A stretch of DNA of 64,000 nt from Arenicola marina. Lineage: Eukaryota; Annelida; Polychaeta; Arenicolidae. A program made the position numbers and the translations under genes. The stretch covers positions 5,258,039 to 5,322,038 of the forward strand of contig OZ025249.1 of the NCBI GenBank assembly GCA_964019135.1. Reading direction: 5' to 3'. Numbering within the stretch: the first letter of the stretch is position 1; each line of letters starts with the position of its first letter. This document shows, piece after piece, positions 48,615-60,200 of the stretch. The notes below the pieces were generated by a model. The model did not search any database. It worked only from the letters and a program-made list of their open reading frames with translations, and was not told the DNA's origin.

Positions 48615-49037
48615 GCCACCCCGGGCCCACCACAGCCACCCGGGCCCGCCACAGCCACCCGGGCCCGCCACAGCCACCCCGGGCCCACCACAGCCACCCG
48701 GGCCCGCCACAGCCACCCCGGGCCCGCCACAGCCACCCCGGGCCCGCCACAGCCACCCCGGGCCCGCCACAGTCACCCCGGGTCCGCCACAGCCACCCCG
48801 GGCCCGTCACAGCCACCCCGGGCCCGCCACCGCCACCCCAGGCCCACCACCGCCACCCCGGGCCCGCCAAAGCCACCCCGGGCCCGCCACAGCCACCCCG
48901 GGCCCGCCACAGCCACCCCGGGCCCGCCACAGCCACCCCGGGCCCGCCACAGCCACCCCGGGCCCGCCACCGCCACCTCGGGCCCACTACAGCCACCCCG
49001 GGCCCGCCACAGCCACCCCGGGCCCGCCACCGCAGCA
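48615..49037. repeat. 20-bp GC-rich minisatellite
   Basis: About 21 units of CCACCCCGGGCCCGCCACAG. The right border CCGCAGCAAT joins directly to the interior of a 28-bp monomer (TCACAGAAATCGAG), unlike unit A where AATTGTATGC follows. Confidence 0.95.
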
Positions 49038-52000
49038 ATCACAGAAATCGAGTCCCCTTTCCCATATCACAGGGACTGAATCCTCTTTCCCACATCACAG
49101 AAACCGAGCCCCTTTCCCACATCACAGGAACCGAGTCCCCTTTCCCACATCACAGAAACCGAGCCCCTTTCCCACATCACAGAAACCGAGCCCCTTTCCC
49201 ACATCACAGGAACCGAGTCCCCTTTCCAACATCACAGGAACCGAGTCCCCTTTCTCACATCACAGGGACCGAGTCCCCTTTCCCACATCACAGGGGCCGA
49301 GTCCCCTTTCCCACATCACAGGGACCGAGTCCTCTTTCCCATATCACAGGGATCGAGTCCTCGTTCCCACATCACAGGGGCCGAGTCCTCTTTCCCATAT
49401 CACCGGGACCGAGTCCCCTTTCCCACATCACAGGAACCGAGTCCCCTTTCCCACATCACAGGAGCAGAGTCGCCTTTCCCATATCACAGAAGCCGAGTTC
49501 CCTTTCCCATATCACAGAAATCGAGTCCCCTTTCCCATATCACAGGGGCTGAATCCCCTTTCCCAAATCACAGAAACCGAGCCCCTTTCCCACATCACAG
49601 GAACCGCGTCCCCTTTCCAACATCACAGAAACCGAGCCCCTTTCCCACATCATAGAAACCGAGCACCTTTCCCACATCACAGGAACCGAGTTCCCTTTCC
49701 CACATCACAGGAACCGAGTCCCCTTTCCCACATCACAGGGACCGAGTCCCCTTTCCCACATCACAGGGGCCGAGTCCCCTTGCCCACATCACAGGGACCG
49801 AGTCCTCTTTCCCATATCACAGGGACCGAGTCCTCTTTCCCACATCACAGGGACCGAGTCCTTTTTCCCATATCACAGGGACCGAGTCCTTTTTCCCGCA
49901 TCACAGGGACCGAGTCCTCTTTCCCACATCACAGGGACCGAGTCCCCTTTCCCACATCACAGGAACCGAGTCCCCTTTCCCACATCACAGGGACCGAGTC
50001 CCCTTTCCCACATCACAGGAACCGAGTCCCCTTTCCCACATCACAGGAACCGAGTTCCCTTTCGCACATCACAGAGACCGAGTCCCCTTTCCCACATCAC
50101 AGGAACCGAGTCCCCTTTCCACATCACAGGAACCGAGTCCCCTTTCCCACATCACAGGGACCGAGTCCCCTTTCCAACATCACAGGAACCGAGTCCCCTT
50201 TCTCACATCACAGGGACCGAGTCCCCTTTCCCACATCACAGGGGCCGAGTCCCCTTTCCCACATCACAGGGACCGAGTCCTCTTTCCTATATCACAGGGA
50301 TCGAGTCCTCGTTCCCACATCACAGGGGCCGAGTCCTCTTTCCCATATCACAGGGACCGAGTCCCCTTTCCCACATCACAGGAGCAGAGTCGCCTTTCCC
50401 ATATCACAGAAGCCGAGTTCCCTTTCCCATATCACAGAAATCGAGTCCCCTTTCCCATATCACAGGGGCTGAATCCCCTTTCCCACATCACAGAAACCGA
50501 GCCCCTTTTCCACATCACAGGAACCGAGTCCCCTTTCCCACATCACAGAAACCGAGCCCCTTTCCCACATCACAGAAACCGAGCACCTTTCCCACATCAC
50601 AGGAACCGAGTTCCCTTTCCCACATCACAGGAACCGAGTCCCCTTTCCCACATCACAGGGACCGAGTCGCCTTTCCCACATCACAGGGGCCGAGTTCCCT
50701 TTCCCATATCACAGGAACCGAGTCCCCTTTCTCACATCACAGGAACCGAGTCCCCTTTCCCACATCACAGGAACCGAGTCCCCTTTCCCACATCACAGGA
50801 GCAGAGTCGCCTTTCCCATATCACAGAAGCCGAGTTCCCTTTCCCATATCACAGAAATCGAGTCCCCTTTCCCATATCACAGGGGCTGAATCCCCTTTCC
50901 CACATCACAGAAACCGAGCCCCTTTCCCACATCACAGGAACCGAGTCCCCTTTCCCACATCACAGAAACCGAGCCCCTTTCCCACATCACAGAAACCGAG
51001 CACCTTTCCCACATCACAGGAACCGAGTTCCCTTTCCCACATCACAGGAACCGAGTCCCCTTTCCCACATCACAGGGACCGAGTCCCCTTTCCCACATCA
51101 CAGGAGCAGAGTCGCCTTTCCCATATCACAGAAGCCGAGTTCGCTTTCCCATATCACAGAAATCGAGTCCCCTTTCCCATATCACAGGGGCTGAATCCCC
51201 TTTCCCAAATCACAGAAACCGAGCCCCTTTCCCACATCACAGGAACCGCGTCCCCTTTCCAACATCACAGAAACCGAGCCCTTTTCCCACATCATAGAAA
51301 CCGAGCACCTTTCCCACATCACAGGAACCGAGTTCCCTTTCCCACATCACAGGAACCGAGTCCCCTTTCCCACATCACAGGGACCGAGTCCCCTTTCCCA
51401 CATCACAGGGGCCGAGTCCCCTTGCCCACATCACAGGGACCGAGTCCCCTTTCCCACATCACAGGAACCGAGTCCCCTCTTCCCACATCACAGGGACCGA
51501 GTCCCCTTTCCCACATCACAGGAACCGAGTCCCCTTTCCCACATCACAGGAACCGAGTCCCCTTTCGCACATCACAGAGACCGAGTCCCCTTTCCCACAT
51601 CACAGGAACCGAGTCCCCTTTCCACATCACAGGAACCGAGTCCCCTTTCCCACATCACAGGGACAGAGTCCCCTTTCCCACATCACAGGAACCGAGTCCT
51701 CTTTCCCACATCACAGGAACCGAGTCCCCTTTCCCACATCACAGGGGCCGAGTCCCCTTTCCCACATCACAGGGACCGAGTCCTCTTTCCTATATCACAG
51801 GGATCGAGTCCTCGTTCCCACATCACAGGGGCCGAGTCCTCTTTCCCATATCACAGGGACCGAGTCCCCTTTCCCACATCACAGGAACCGAGTCCCCTTT
51901 CCCACATCACAGGAGCAGAGTCGCCTTTCCCATATCACAGAAGCCGAGTTCCCTTTCCCATATCACAGAAATCGAGTCCCCTTTCCCATATCACAGGGGC

Positions 52001-55000
52001 TGAATCCCCTTTCCCACATCACAGAAACCGAGCCCCTTTTCCACATCACAGGAACCGAGTCCCCTTTCCCACATCACAGAAACCGAGCCCCTTTCCCACA
52101 TCACAGAAACCGAGCACCTTTCCCACATCACAGGAACCGAGTTCCCTTTCCCACATCACAGGAACCGAGTCCCCTTTCCCACATCACAGGGACCGAGTCG
52201 CCTTTCCCACATCACAGGGGCCGAGTTCCCTTTTCCATATCACAGGAACCGAGTCCCCTTTCTCACATCACAGGAACCGAGTCCCCTTTCCCACATCACA
52301 GGAACCGAGTCCCCTTTCCCACATCACAGGAGCAGAGTCGCCTTTCCCATATCACAGAAGCCGAGTTCCCTTTCCCATATCACAGAAATCGAGTCCCCTT
52401 TCCCATATCACAGGGGCTGAATCCCCTTTCCCACATCACAGAAACCGAGCCCCTTTCCCACATCACAGGAACCGAGTCCCCTTTCCCACATCACAGAAAC
52501 CGAGCCCCTTTCCCACATCACAGAAACCGAGCACCTTTCCCACATCACAGGAACCGAGTTCCCTTTCCCACATCACAGGAACCGAGTCCCCTTTCCCACA
52601 TCACAGGGACCGAGTCGCCTTTCCCACATCACAGGGGCCGAGTTCCCTTTCCCATATCACAGGAACCGAGTCCCCTTTCTCACATCACAGGGGCCGAGTC
52701 CCCTTGCCCACATCACAGGGACCGAGTCCTCTTTCCCATATCACAGGGACCGAGTCTTCTTTCCCACATCACAGGGACCGAGTCCTTTTTCCCATATCAC
52801 AGGGACCGAATCCTCTTTCCCACATCACAGGGACCGAGTCCTCTTTCCCACATCACAGGGACCGAGTCCCCTTTCCCACATCACAGGAACCGAGTCCCCT
52901 TTCCCACATCACAGGGACCGAGTCCCCTTTCCCACATCACAGGAACCGAGTCCCCTTTCCCACATCACAGGAACCGAGTCCCCTTTCGCACATCACAGAG
53001 ACCGAGTCCCCTTTCCCACATCACAGGAACCGAGTCCCCTTTCCACATCACAGGAACCGAGTCCCCTTTCCCACATCACAGGGACAGAGTCCCCTTTCCC
53101 ACATCACAGGAACCGAGTCCTCTTTCCCACATCACAGGAACCGAGTCCCCTTTCCCACATCACAGGAACCGAGTCCCCTTTCCCACATCACAGGGACCGA
53201 GTCCCCTTTCCCACATCACAGGGGCCGAGTCCCGTTGCCCACATCACAGGGACCGAGTCCTCTTTCCCATATCACAGGGACCGGGTCTTCTTTCCCACAT
53301 CACAGGGACCGAGTCCTTTTTCCCATATCACAGGGACCGAATCCTCTTTCCCACATCACAGGGACCGAGTCCTCTTTCCCACATCACAGGGACCGAGTCC
53401 CCTTTCCCACATCACAGGAACCGAGTCCCCTTTCCCACATCACAGGGACCGAGTCCCCTTTCCCACATCACAGGAACCGAGTCCCCTTTCCCACATCACA
53501 GGAACCGAGTCCCCTTTCGCACATCACAGAGACCGAGTCCCCTTTCCCACATCACAGGAACCGAGTCCCCTTTCCACATCACAGGAACCGAGTCCCCTTT
53601 CCCACATCACAGGGACCGAGTCCCCTGTCCCACATCACAGGAACCGAGTCCTCTTTCCCACATCACAGGAACCGAGTCCCCTTTCCCACATCACAGGAAC
53701 CGAGTCCCCTTTCCCACATCACAGGGACCGAGTCCCCTTTCCCACATCACAGGGACCGAGTCCCCTTTCCCACATCAAAGGAGCCGAGTCCCCTTTCCCA
53801 CATCACAGGGACCGAGTCCCCTTTCCCACATCACAGGGACCGAGTCCCCTTTCCCACATCACAGGGGCCGAGTCCCCTTGCCCACATCACAGGGACCGAG
53901 TCCTCTTTCCCATATCACAGGGACCGAGTCTTCTTTCCCACATCACAGGGACCGAGTCCTTTTTCCCATATCACAGGGACCGAATCCTCTTTCCCACATC
54001 ACAGGGACCGAGTCCTCTTTCCCACATCACAGGGACCGAGTCCCCTTTCCCACATCACAGGAACCGAGTCCCCTTTCCCACATCACAGGGACCGAGTCCC
54101 CTTTCCCACATCACAGGAACCGAGTCCCCTTTCCCACATCACAGGAACCGAGTCCCCTTTCGCACATCACAGAGACCGAGTCCCCTTTCCCACATCACAG
54201 GAACCGAGTCCCCTTTCCACATCACAGGAACCGAGTCCCCTTTCCCACATCACAGGGACCGAGTCCCCTGTCCCACATCACAGGAACCGAGTCCTCTTTC
54301 CCACATCACAGGAACCGAGTCCCCTTTCCCACATCACAGGAACCGAGTCCCCTTTCCCACATCACAGGGACCGAGTCCCCTTTCCCACATCACAGGGACC
54401 GAGTCCCCTTTCCCACATCAAAGGAGCCGAGTCCCCTTTCCCACATCACAGGGACCGAGTCCCCTTTCCCACATCACAGGAACCGAGTCCCCTTTCCCAC
54501 ATCACAGGAACCGAGTCCCCTTTCCCACATCACAGGGACCGAGTCCCCTTTCCCACATCACAGGGACCGAGTCCCCTTTCCCACATCAAAGGAGCCGAGT
54601 CCCCTTTCCCACATCACAGGGACCGAGTCCCCTTTCCCACATCACAGGGACCGAGTCCCCTTTCCCACATCACAGGGGCCGAGTCCCCTTGCCCACATCA
54701 CAGGGACCGAGTCCTCTTTCCCATATCACAGGGACCGAGTCTTCTTTCCCACATCACAGGGACCGAGTCCTTTTTCCCATATCACAGGGACCGAATCCTC
54801 TTTCCCACATCACAGGGACCGAGTCCTCTTTCCCACATCACAGGGACCGAGTCCCCTTTCCCACATCACAGGAACCGAGTCCCCTTTCCCACATCACAGG
54901 GACCGAGTCCCCTTTCCCACATCACAGGAACCGAGTCCCCTTTCCCACATCACAGGAACCGAGTCCCCTTTCGCACATCACAGAGACAGAGTCCCCTTTC

Positions 55001-55706
55001 CCACATCACAGGAACCGAGTCCCCTTTCCACATCACAGGAACCGAGTCCCCTTTCCCACATCACAGGGACCGAGTCCCCTGTCCCACATCACAGGAACCG
55101 AGTCCTCTTTCCCACATCACAGGAACCGAGTCCCCTTTCCCACATCACAGGAACCGAGTCCCCTTTCCCACATCACAGGGACCGAGTCCCCTTTCCCACA
55201 TCACAGGGACCGAGTCCCCTTTCCCACATCAAAGGAGCCGAGTCCCCTTTCCCACATCACAGGGACCGAGTCCCCTTTCCCACATCACAGGAACCGAGTC
55301 CCCTTTCCCACATCACAGGAACCGAGTCCCCTTTCCCACATCACAGGGACCGAGTCCCCTTTCCCACATCACAGGGACCGAGTCCCCTTTCCCACATCAC
55401 AGGAACCGAGTCCCCTTTCCCACATCACAGGAACCGAGTCCTCTTTCCCACATCACAGGGACCGAGTCCCCTTTCCACATCACAGGAACCGAGTCCCCTT
55501 TCCCACATCACAGGGACCGAGTCCCCTTTCCCACATCACAGGAACCGAGTCCTCTTTCCCACATCACAGGGACCGAGTCCCCTTTCCACATCAAAGGAGC
55601 CGAGTCCCCTTTCCCACATCACAGGGACCGAGTCCCCTTTCCCACATCACAGGAATCGAGTCCCCTTTCCCACATCACAGGAACCGAGTCCCCTTTTCCA
55701 TATCAC
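49038..55706. repeat. 28-bp satellite, block C3 with higher-order repeats
   Basis: About 238 monomers. A marker variant (CCCCTTGCCCACATC and one CCGTTGCCC) recurs near 49780, 51422, 52704, 53235, 53878 and 54689. The last intervals are 531, 643 and 811 bp, each one base short of a multiple of 28, because each carries one 27-bp monomer (CTTTCCACATC). The 1043-codon open frame here is a repeat artefact. Confidence 0.95.
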
Positions 55707-56030
55707 GCTCGTTTCAATTTGGTTGATTTTCCTAAATATTTGCAGTGGGCGGTGGAGAAACACATGTTGGTTCCACGGTCCCGCCTCGGCGGGCCAACGA
55801 TTGATCTTGATGGGGTATACTGGGGTGATGTGTGAGGGGGGGGGGTGGTCAGGATGTTGGTGGAGGAGGAGAACACAAGCTCACTACATGCAATTAGTTA
55901 TAACAATAACGCGACATATATCCATTTATAAATAACTTTCTCCAACACCACGTTCTGATTTGTTCAAATAATTTCCCAACCATACCAGCGATTTCAGGTT
56001 GGAAATGAAAACAATGTCAAACAATACCTC
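55707..56030. other. Spacer right of satellite block C3
   Basis: Near-copy of 48089-48415, then an abrupt junction: AACAATACCTC is followed directly by the 21-23-bp array, so the GC minisatellite, MITE and unique spacer of unit A are absent here. Confidence 0.6.
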
Positions 56031-56350
56031 TGTATAACAGAGATACCTGGGTGTGTATGGCCGAGATAGCCGTGTGTGTATCACAGACATATTCGGGTGT
56101 GTAGAACAGGTATCCAGGGGTGTATACCAAAGATAGCTGGGTGTGTATAACAGACATAGTCGTGTGTGTATAACAGAGATTTTCGGGTGTGTATAACATA
56201 TATCAATGGGTGTATAACAGAGATAGCCAGGTGTGTATAGCAGATATAGGCAGGTGTGCATAACAGAGATATTGGGGTGTGTATAGCAGATATCCAGGGG
56301 TGTATAACAGAGATAGCCGGGTGTGTATAACACATATTCCGGTATGTATA
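56031..56350. repeat. 21-23-bp minisatellite near OAS-C 3' end
   Basis: About 14 units built on GTGTATAACAGAGATA, more diverged than in unit A. Confidence 0.85.
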
Positions 56351-56522
56351 ACACACTGGTCGGGTGGTATATTTCTCTGGCGATACTTGGCGTTTTCCTA
56401 CAGTTTTCCATCTTTACGAGTCATGAAGACGTTATTTCTGCTCCAAACCCTTTCTTTGCCGTCACACACCTAGCGAGGCGCATTCAACAACAAACCACAA
56501 GGAAATCATTTCAACATTGGTA

Positions 56523-56528
56523 TTTATT
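56523..56528 (-). terminator. Poly(A) signal of OAS-C
   Basis: AATAAA on the - strand with the conserved GT-rich downstream element, about 670 nt after the stop codon. Confidence 0.65.
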
Positions 56529-56869
56529 CGACTGCATTGTGCTTACATTCGCTGTTCGCGTCCAAACAAATAAGGTGGAATTATTGACGAACGTCAAATC
56601 ACTATCGTAAAGCCGATCACTCAGAACAAACCAGGCAGCAAGTCTTATTAATATTTGCCCATGTCTAATTTATTGCATTAAATGTATATAGCTGTACCCC
56701 GAAGGATTATCAATAACGCATCATTGGTGTATGCTTAGAAATAATTAACATCAGTATTATAACCTAATAATAACGTATAATCATTAAACTGCTGCAGACC
56801 AATTAAAACTCTTTTTTTTCAATATTGCTGTATATATGGATGCCGTGACGTCATTACTGGCGTGCATAC

Positions 56870-57220
56870 TGACGTCATGTATGCTGTGAAGCCTACCAGC
56901 CAGCTGTGACAGAGGTCAGTGACGTCATGTGTGCTGTGACGCCTACCAGCCAGCTGTGACAGAGGTCAGTGACGTCATGTGTGCTATGAAGGCTGCCAGC
57001 CAGCTGTGACAGGGGTCAGTGACGTCATGTGTGCTCTGACGCCTACCAGCCAGCTGTGACAGAGGTCAGTGACGTCATGTGTGCTGTGACGCCTACCAGC
57101 CAGCTGTGACAGAGGTCAGTGACGTCATGTGTGCTGTGACGCCTACCAGCCAGCTGTGACAGAGGTCAGTGACGTCATGTGTGCTGTGATGCCTACCAGC
57201 CAGCTCTGACAGAGGTCAGT
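56870..57220. repeat. 50-bp minisatellite in OAS-C 3' UTR
   Basis: About seven units with TGACGTCA palindromes, the shortest of the three arrays. The first unit encodes the end of OAS-C. Confidence 0.9.
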
Positions 57221-60200
57221 GCGGGGCTTCCCAGCGCCTTTCTCGCTACCTCGGCTACTTCCGGCCAAGCCTTGAATCCGGCCGCGACGTCGTTGAACGG
57301 GTTCGCGGGATCCAGCACAAAAGGCCTAAGGATTGTAAAGAGAATGTGCAGATAAAGTTTATTGAACCAGCTAAAGGTGCTCTTACATTTCGACGTATAT
57401 AATATCCATTGATTATAGTGTCCACCATTGTTTTAGGTCAAAGTTAACTTTGTTTATAGAAGATAAACAAAAATAATAATGTGTTTCAATAGAGTTTACA
57501 GTTGTTTTATTCCACAAAAGCGCTCTTTGAGGTCACTTTCCCCGCTCTCTGAATTTCAAATGGCAAGTGCGCAAATAAGTGGAAAAGTATTCCCCCGTAC
57601 TATTTGGGGCGTTATAGCTCAAAAATACACAATAAACACAGAAGCAGAATATGAGCTGAAGTTGTTTTGGCGTGGCAAGAACTATTTAAATTAAAAAAAT
57701 TACTGAAATATTCACACCAACTATTTAAATTCAAAAATGACTGAAATATTCACCAACTATTTAACTAAAAAAAGTACTTAAATGTTCACACATACAATGA
57801 GATAATTTTTTTTTTCATATTTACAGAACTTATATCCGAATATCGTGTTTCCTTACAAAACACAATAAATAAACACGTGTGGGTGTACGGATTTACCTGT
57901 TATTTTTCTCAGCTTTGAGGCGACGGATTTCGCCGGCAAACTCGCGTTCCTGGTAATTGTCGGTCCACTGAACGTCCAGGGTGTGGTTGTTCGCCAGTGC
58001 CTCCATCACGGCCTTGAAGGCTCGGTCCAGCTTGAAGGAGGCCGGCCGACCAGCCTTCTCCCACAGGTGGATGACGATCAGTTCTAACGGATAGGACGTC
58101 GGCGGTATGATGCCTCTTCCGGGTCTCCTCTGAACGTTAGTAAAAGTAATTAATAGTGTTAAGGTAAGCCACCCATAATAGCAAGGTAAAAGAACTCTGT
58201 ATTTGTAATTATTTTATAAAAGTGTACCCAATTACACACCTTCTGGTGAATTTTTAGGATACTTTACTGTCCCGTTAAAAAAATATGCTCCATTTTCCAA
58301 GTATACCCCCATTTTACAAAATGACCAAGACTTGACACCTACCACGAATATGTAATTTTGCTACAATTCAGCTCAATATTAAGCCATTATAATCAGTAAT
58401 AGCTCTTTAGAAAGCTTAAATCTAGTGCAATACGAGAATGATATTCAACAATGTAAATAGTAGCCACAAAAAATAACAGAATGGCAATAATAAAGTGCAG
58501 TTATGCAAAAACAGGACCGTTTTTGCCAAAATTCGAAATCACAACCTTCACAAAATTGCCTTTTTTGCTGCCTTTTGTTGCCGGGGTGGCTGTGGTGGGC
58601 CCGGGGTGGCTGTGGCGGGCCCGGGGTGGCTGTGGCGGGCCCGGGGTGGCTGTGGTGGGCCCGGGTCGGCTGTGGCGGGCCCGGGGTGGCTGTGGTGGGC
58701 CCGGGGTAGCTGTGGCGGGCCTGGGGTGGCTGTGGCGGGCCCGGGTCGGCTGTGGCAGGCCTGGGGTGGCTGTGGCGGGCCCGGGTCGGCTGTGGCGGGC
58801 CCGGGGTGGCTGTGGCGGGCCTGGGGTGGCTGTGGCGGGCCCGGGTCGGCTGTGGCGGGCCCGGGGTGGCTGTGGCGGGCCCGGGGTGGCTGTGGTGGGC
58901 CCGGGGTGGCTGTGGCGGCGGGCCCGGGGTGGCGGTGGCGGTGGCGGCGGCGGTGGCGGCGGCGGGCCCGGGGTGGCTTTTGATTTCCAGTGTGACAAGA
59001 TGCACAAGTGACTTACAAAAACCAGCAATTAATTTGATCAAAAATGAAAATCTTGACACCAAACCACGTTTAAAAACTTCTAAAAACATATAGGTAGCCG
59101 TGCAAATTTCCCGAGAAACACGTCCTGAAACTTGAAAATGTTATTTCAGAAATATTTTTTGGAGCAGCTTATTTCACACCAATTATCAGTAATTTACGCT
59201 TTGTGCTCACATTTTAATAAATCTGGTTATATATAATGGTCTCCGATAGAATTATGATCTACACGAATGTTTTCTGAACTATTTACACGTTTTCTCCATG
59301 TTTTTTTCTTGAATATTCGGAATTTATCACGAAGAGCCATTCTCGGGGAAATACCCTGTGAATGACGTCACGAATTGGGGATTCCCTGTGAATGACGTAA
59401 CGAGTTAGGGATTCCCCTTTCACTGACACCCGCCGATGTTTGTCGATGTTTACCGAGGTCTTCTCTAAATCGCCGAAACTTATTATACGATGTTCTAATT
59501 ATTTTACCTATGTCACCACTTCTTTTGCAGTGTTTTATTCGCGCTTTGTTTCATTAAGACTGCTTAAAATATCAGGGCTACAGCCCGCCGATGTTTGCCG
59601 ATGTTTACCGAGGTCTGTTCAAAATCGCCGAGGCTCATTATGGGTGGCTTACCTTAATACAACAGGCGCAGATCCAATATTTTGGATAAATGTCAGGGGT
59701 GGATGAGGGGGTGGAGAAGAGCTCCACTATGAGTATGTTCGAAAATCTAAAGACTGGACCTGGGGGGGGGGGGGCTGAAAAAGCTTTTGCACAGTTTGCT
59801 TGACAAAGGTCGTCGTCACTCCAAGAGAAATAAAACCAAGATAATCAAGAGAAAATATATATGGGACATGAGGGGGGAGGGGCGGGCGCGGCAAAGATCG
59901 TGTATCTCTTAAGTAAGTGTGAGGCTAACCCCCTTGTTTTGGTTACTCACGGTGAAGTAGGTCTTCTTCCAGTGCTTCACGAGTCGGATCAAGTTCTTCA
60001 CCAGCGCCGGCTGCTTGCTAACGAACTCGATCTGCAGGGTGGTCAATGAGGCTGAATAGTCCTGCCGCTCGGAGGCGCTAGCAGCAGCCATCTCGGCATA
60101 AGTGGCCCGTTTACCTAATAGTATATAGTGTGTACAGGACAACTTGAATATGAGTGGTACCGGTGGATCATGGGGCTGCCAAGGTATTTCTCTAAATCTA

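Noticed and set aside
52704-55835. 1043-codon open frame, and similar frames at 42624-44738, 45408-48220 and 53878-55935
   Set aside because: Same arithmetic artefact of the 28-bp satellite. Overlapping frames give the same peptide, and breaks occur where a GGCTGA variant appears.
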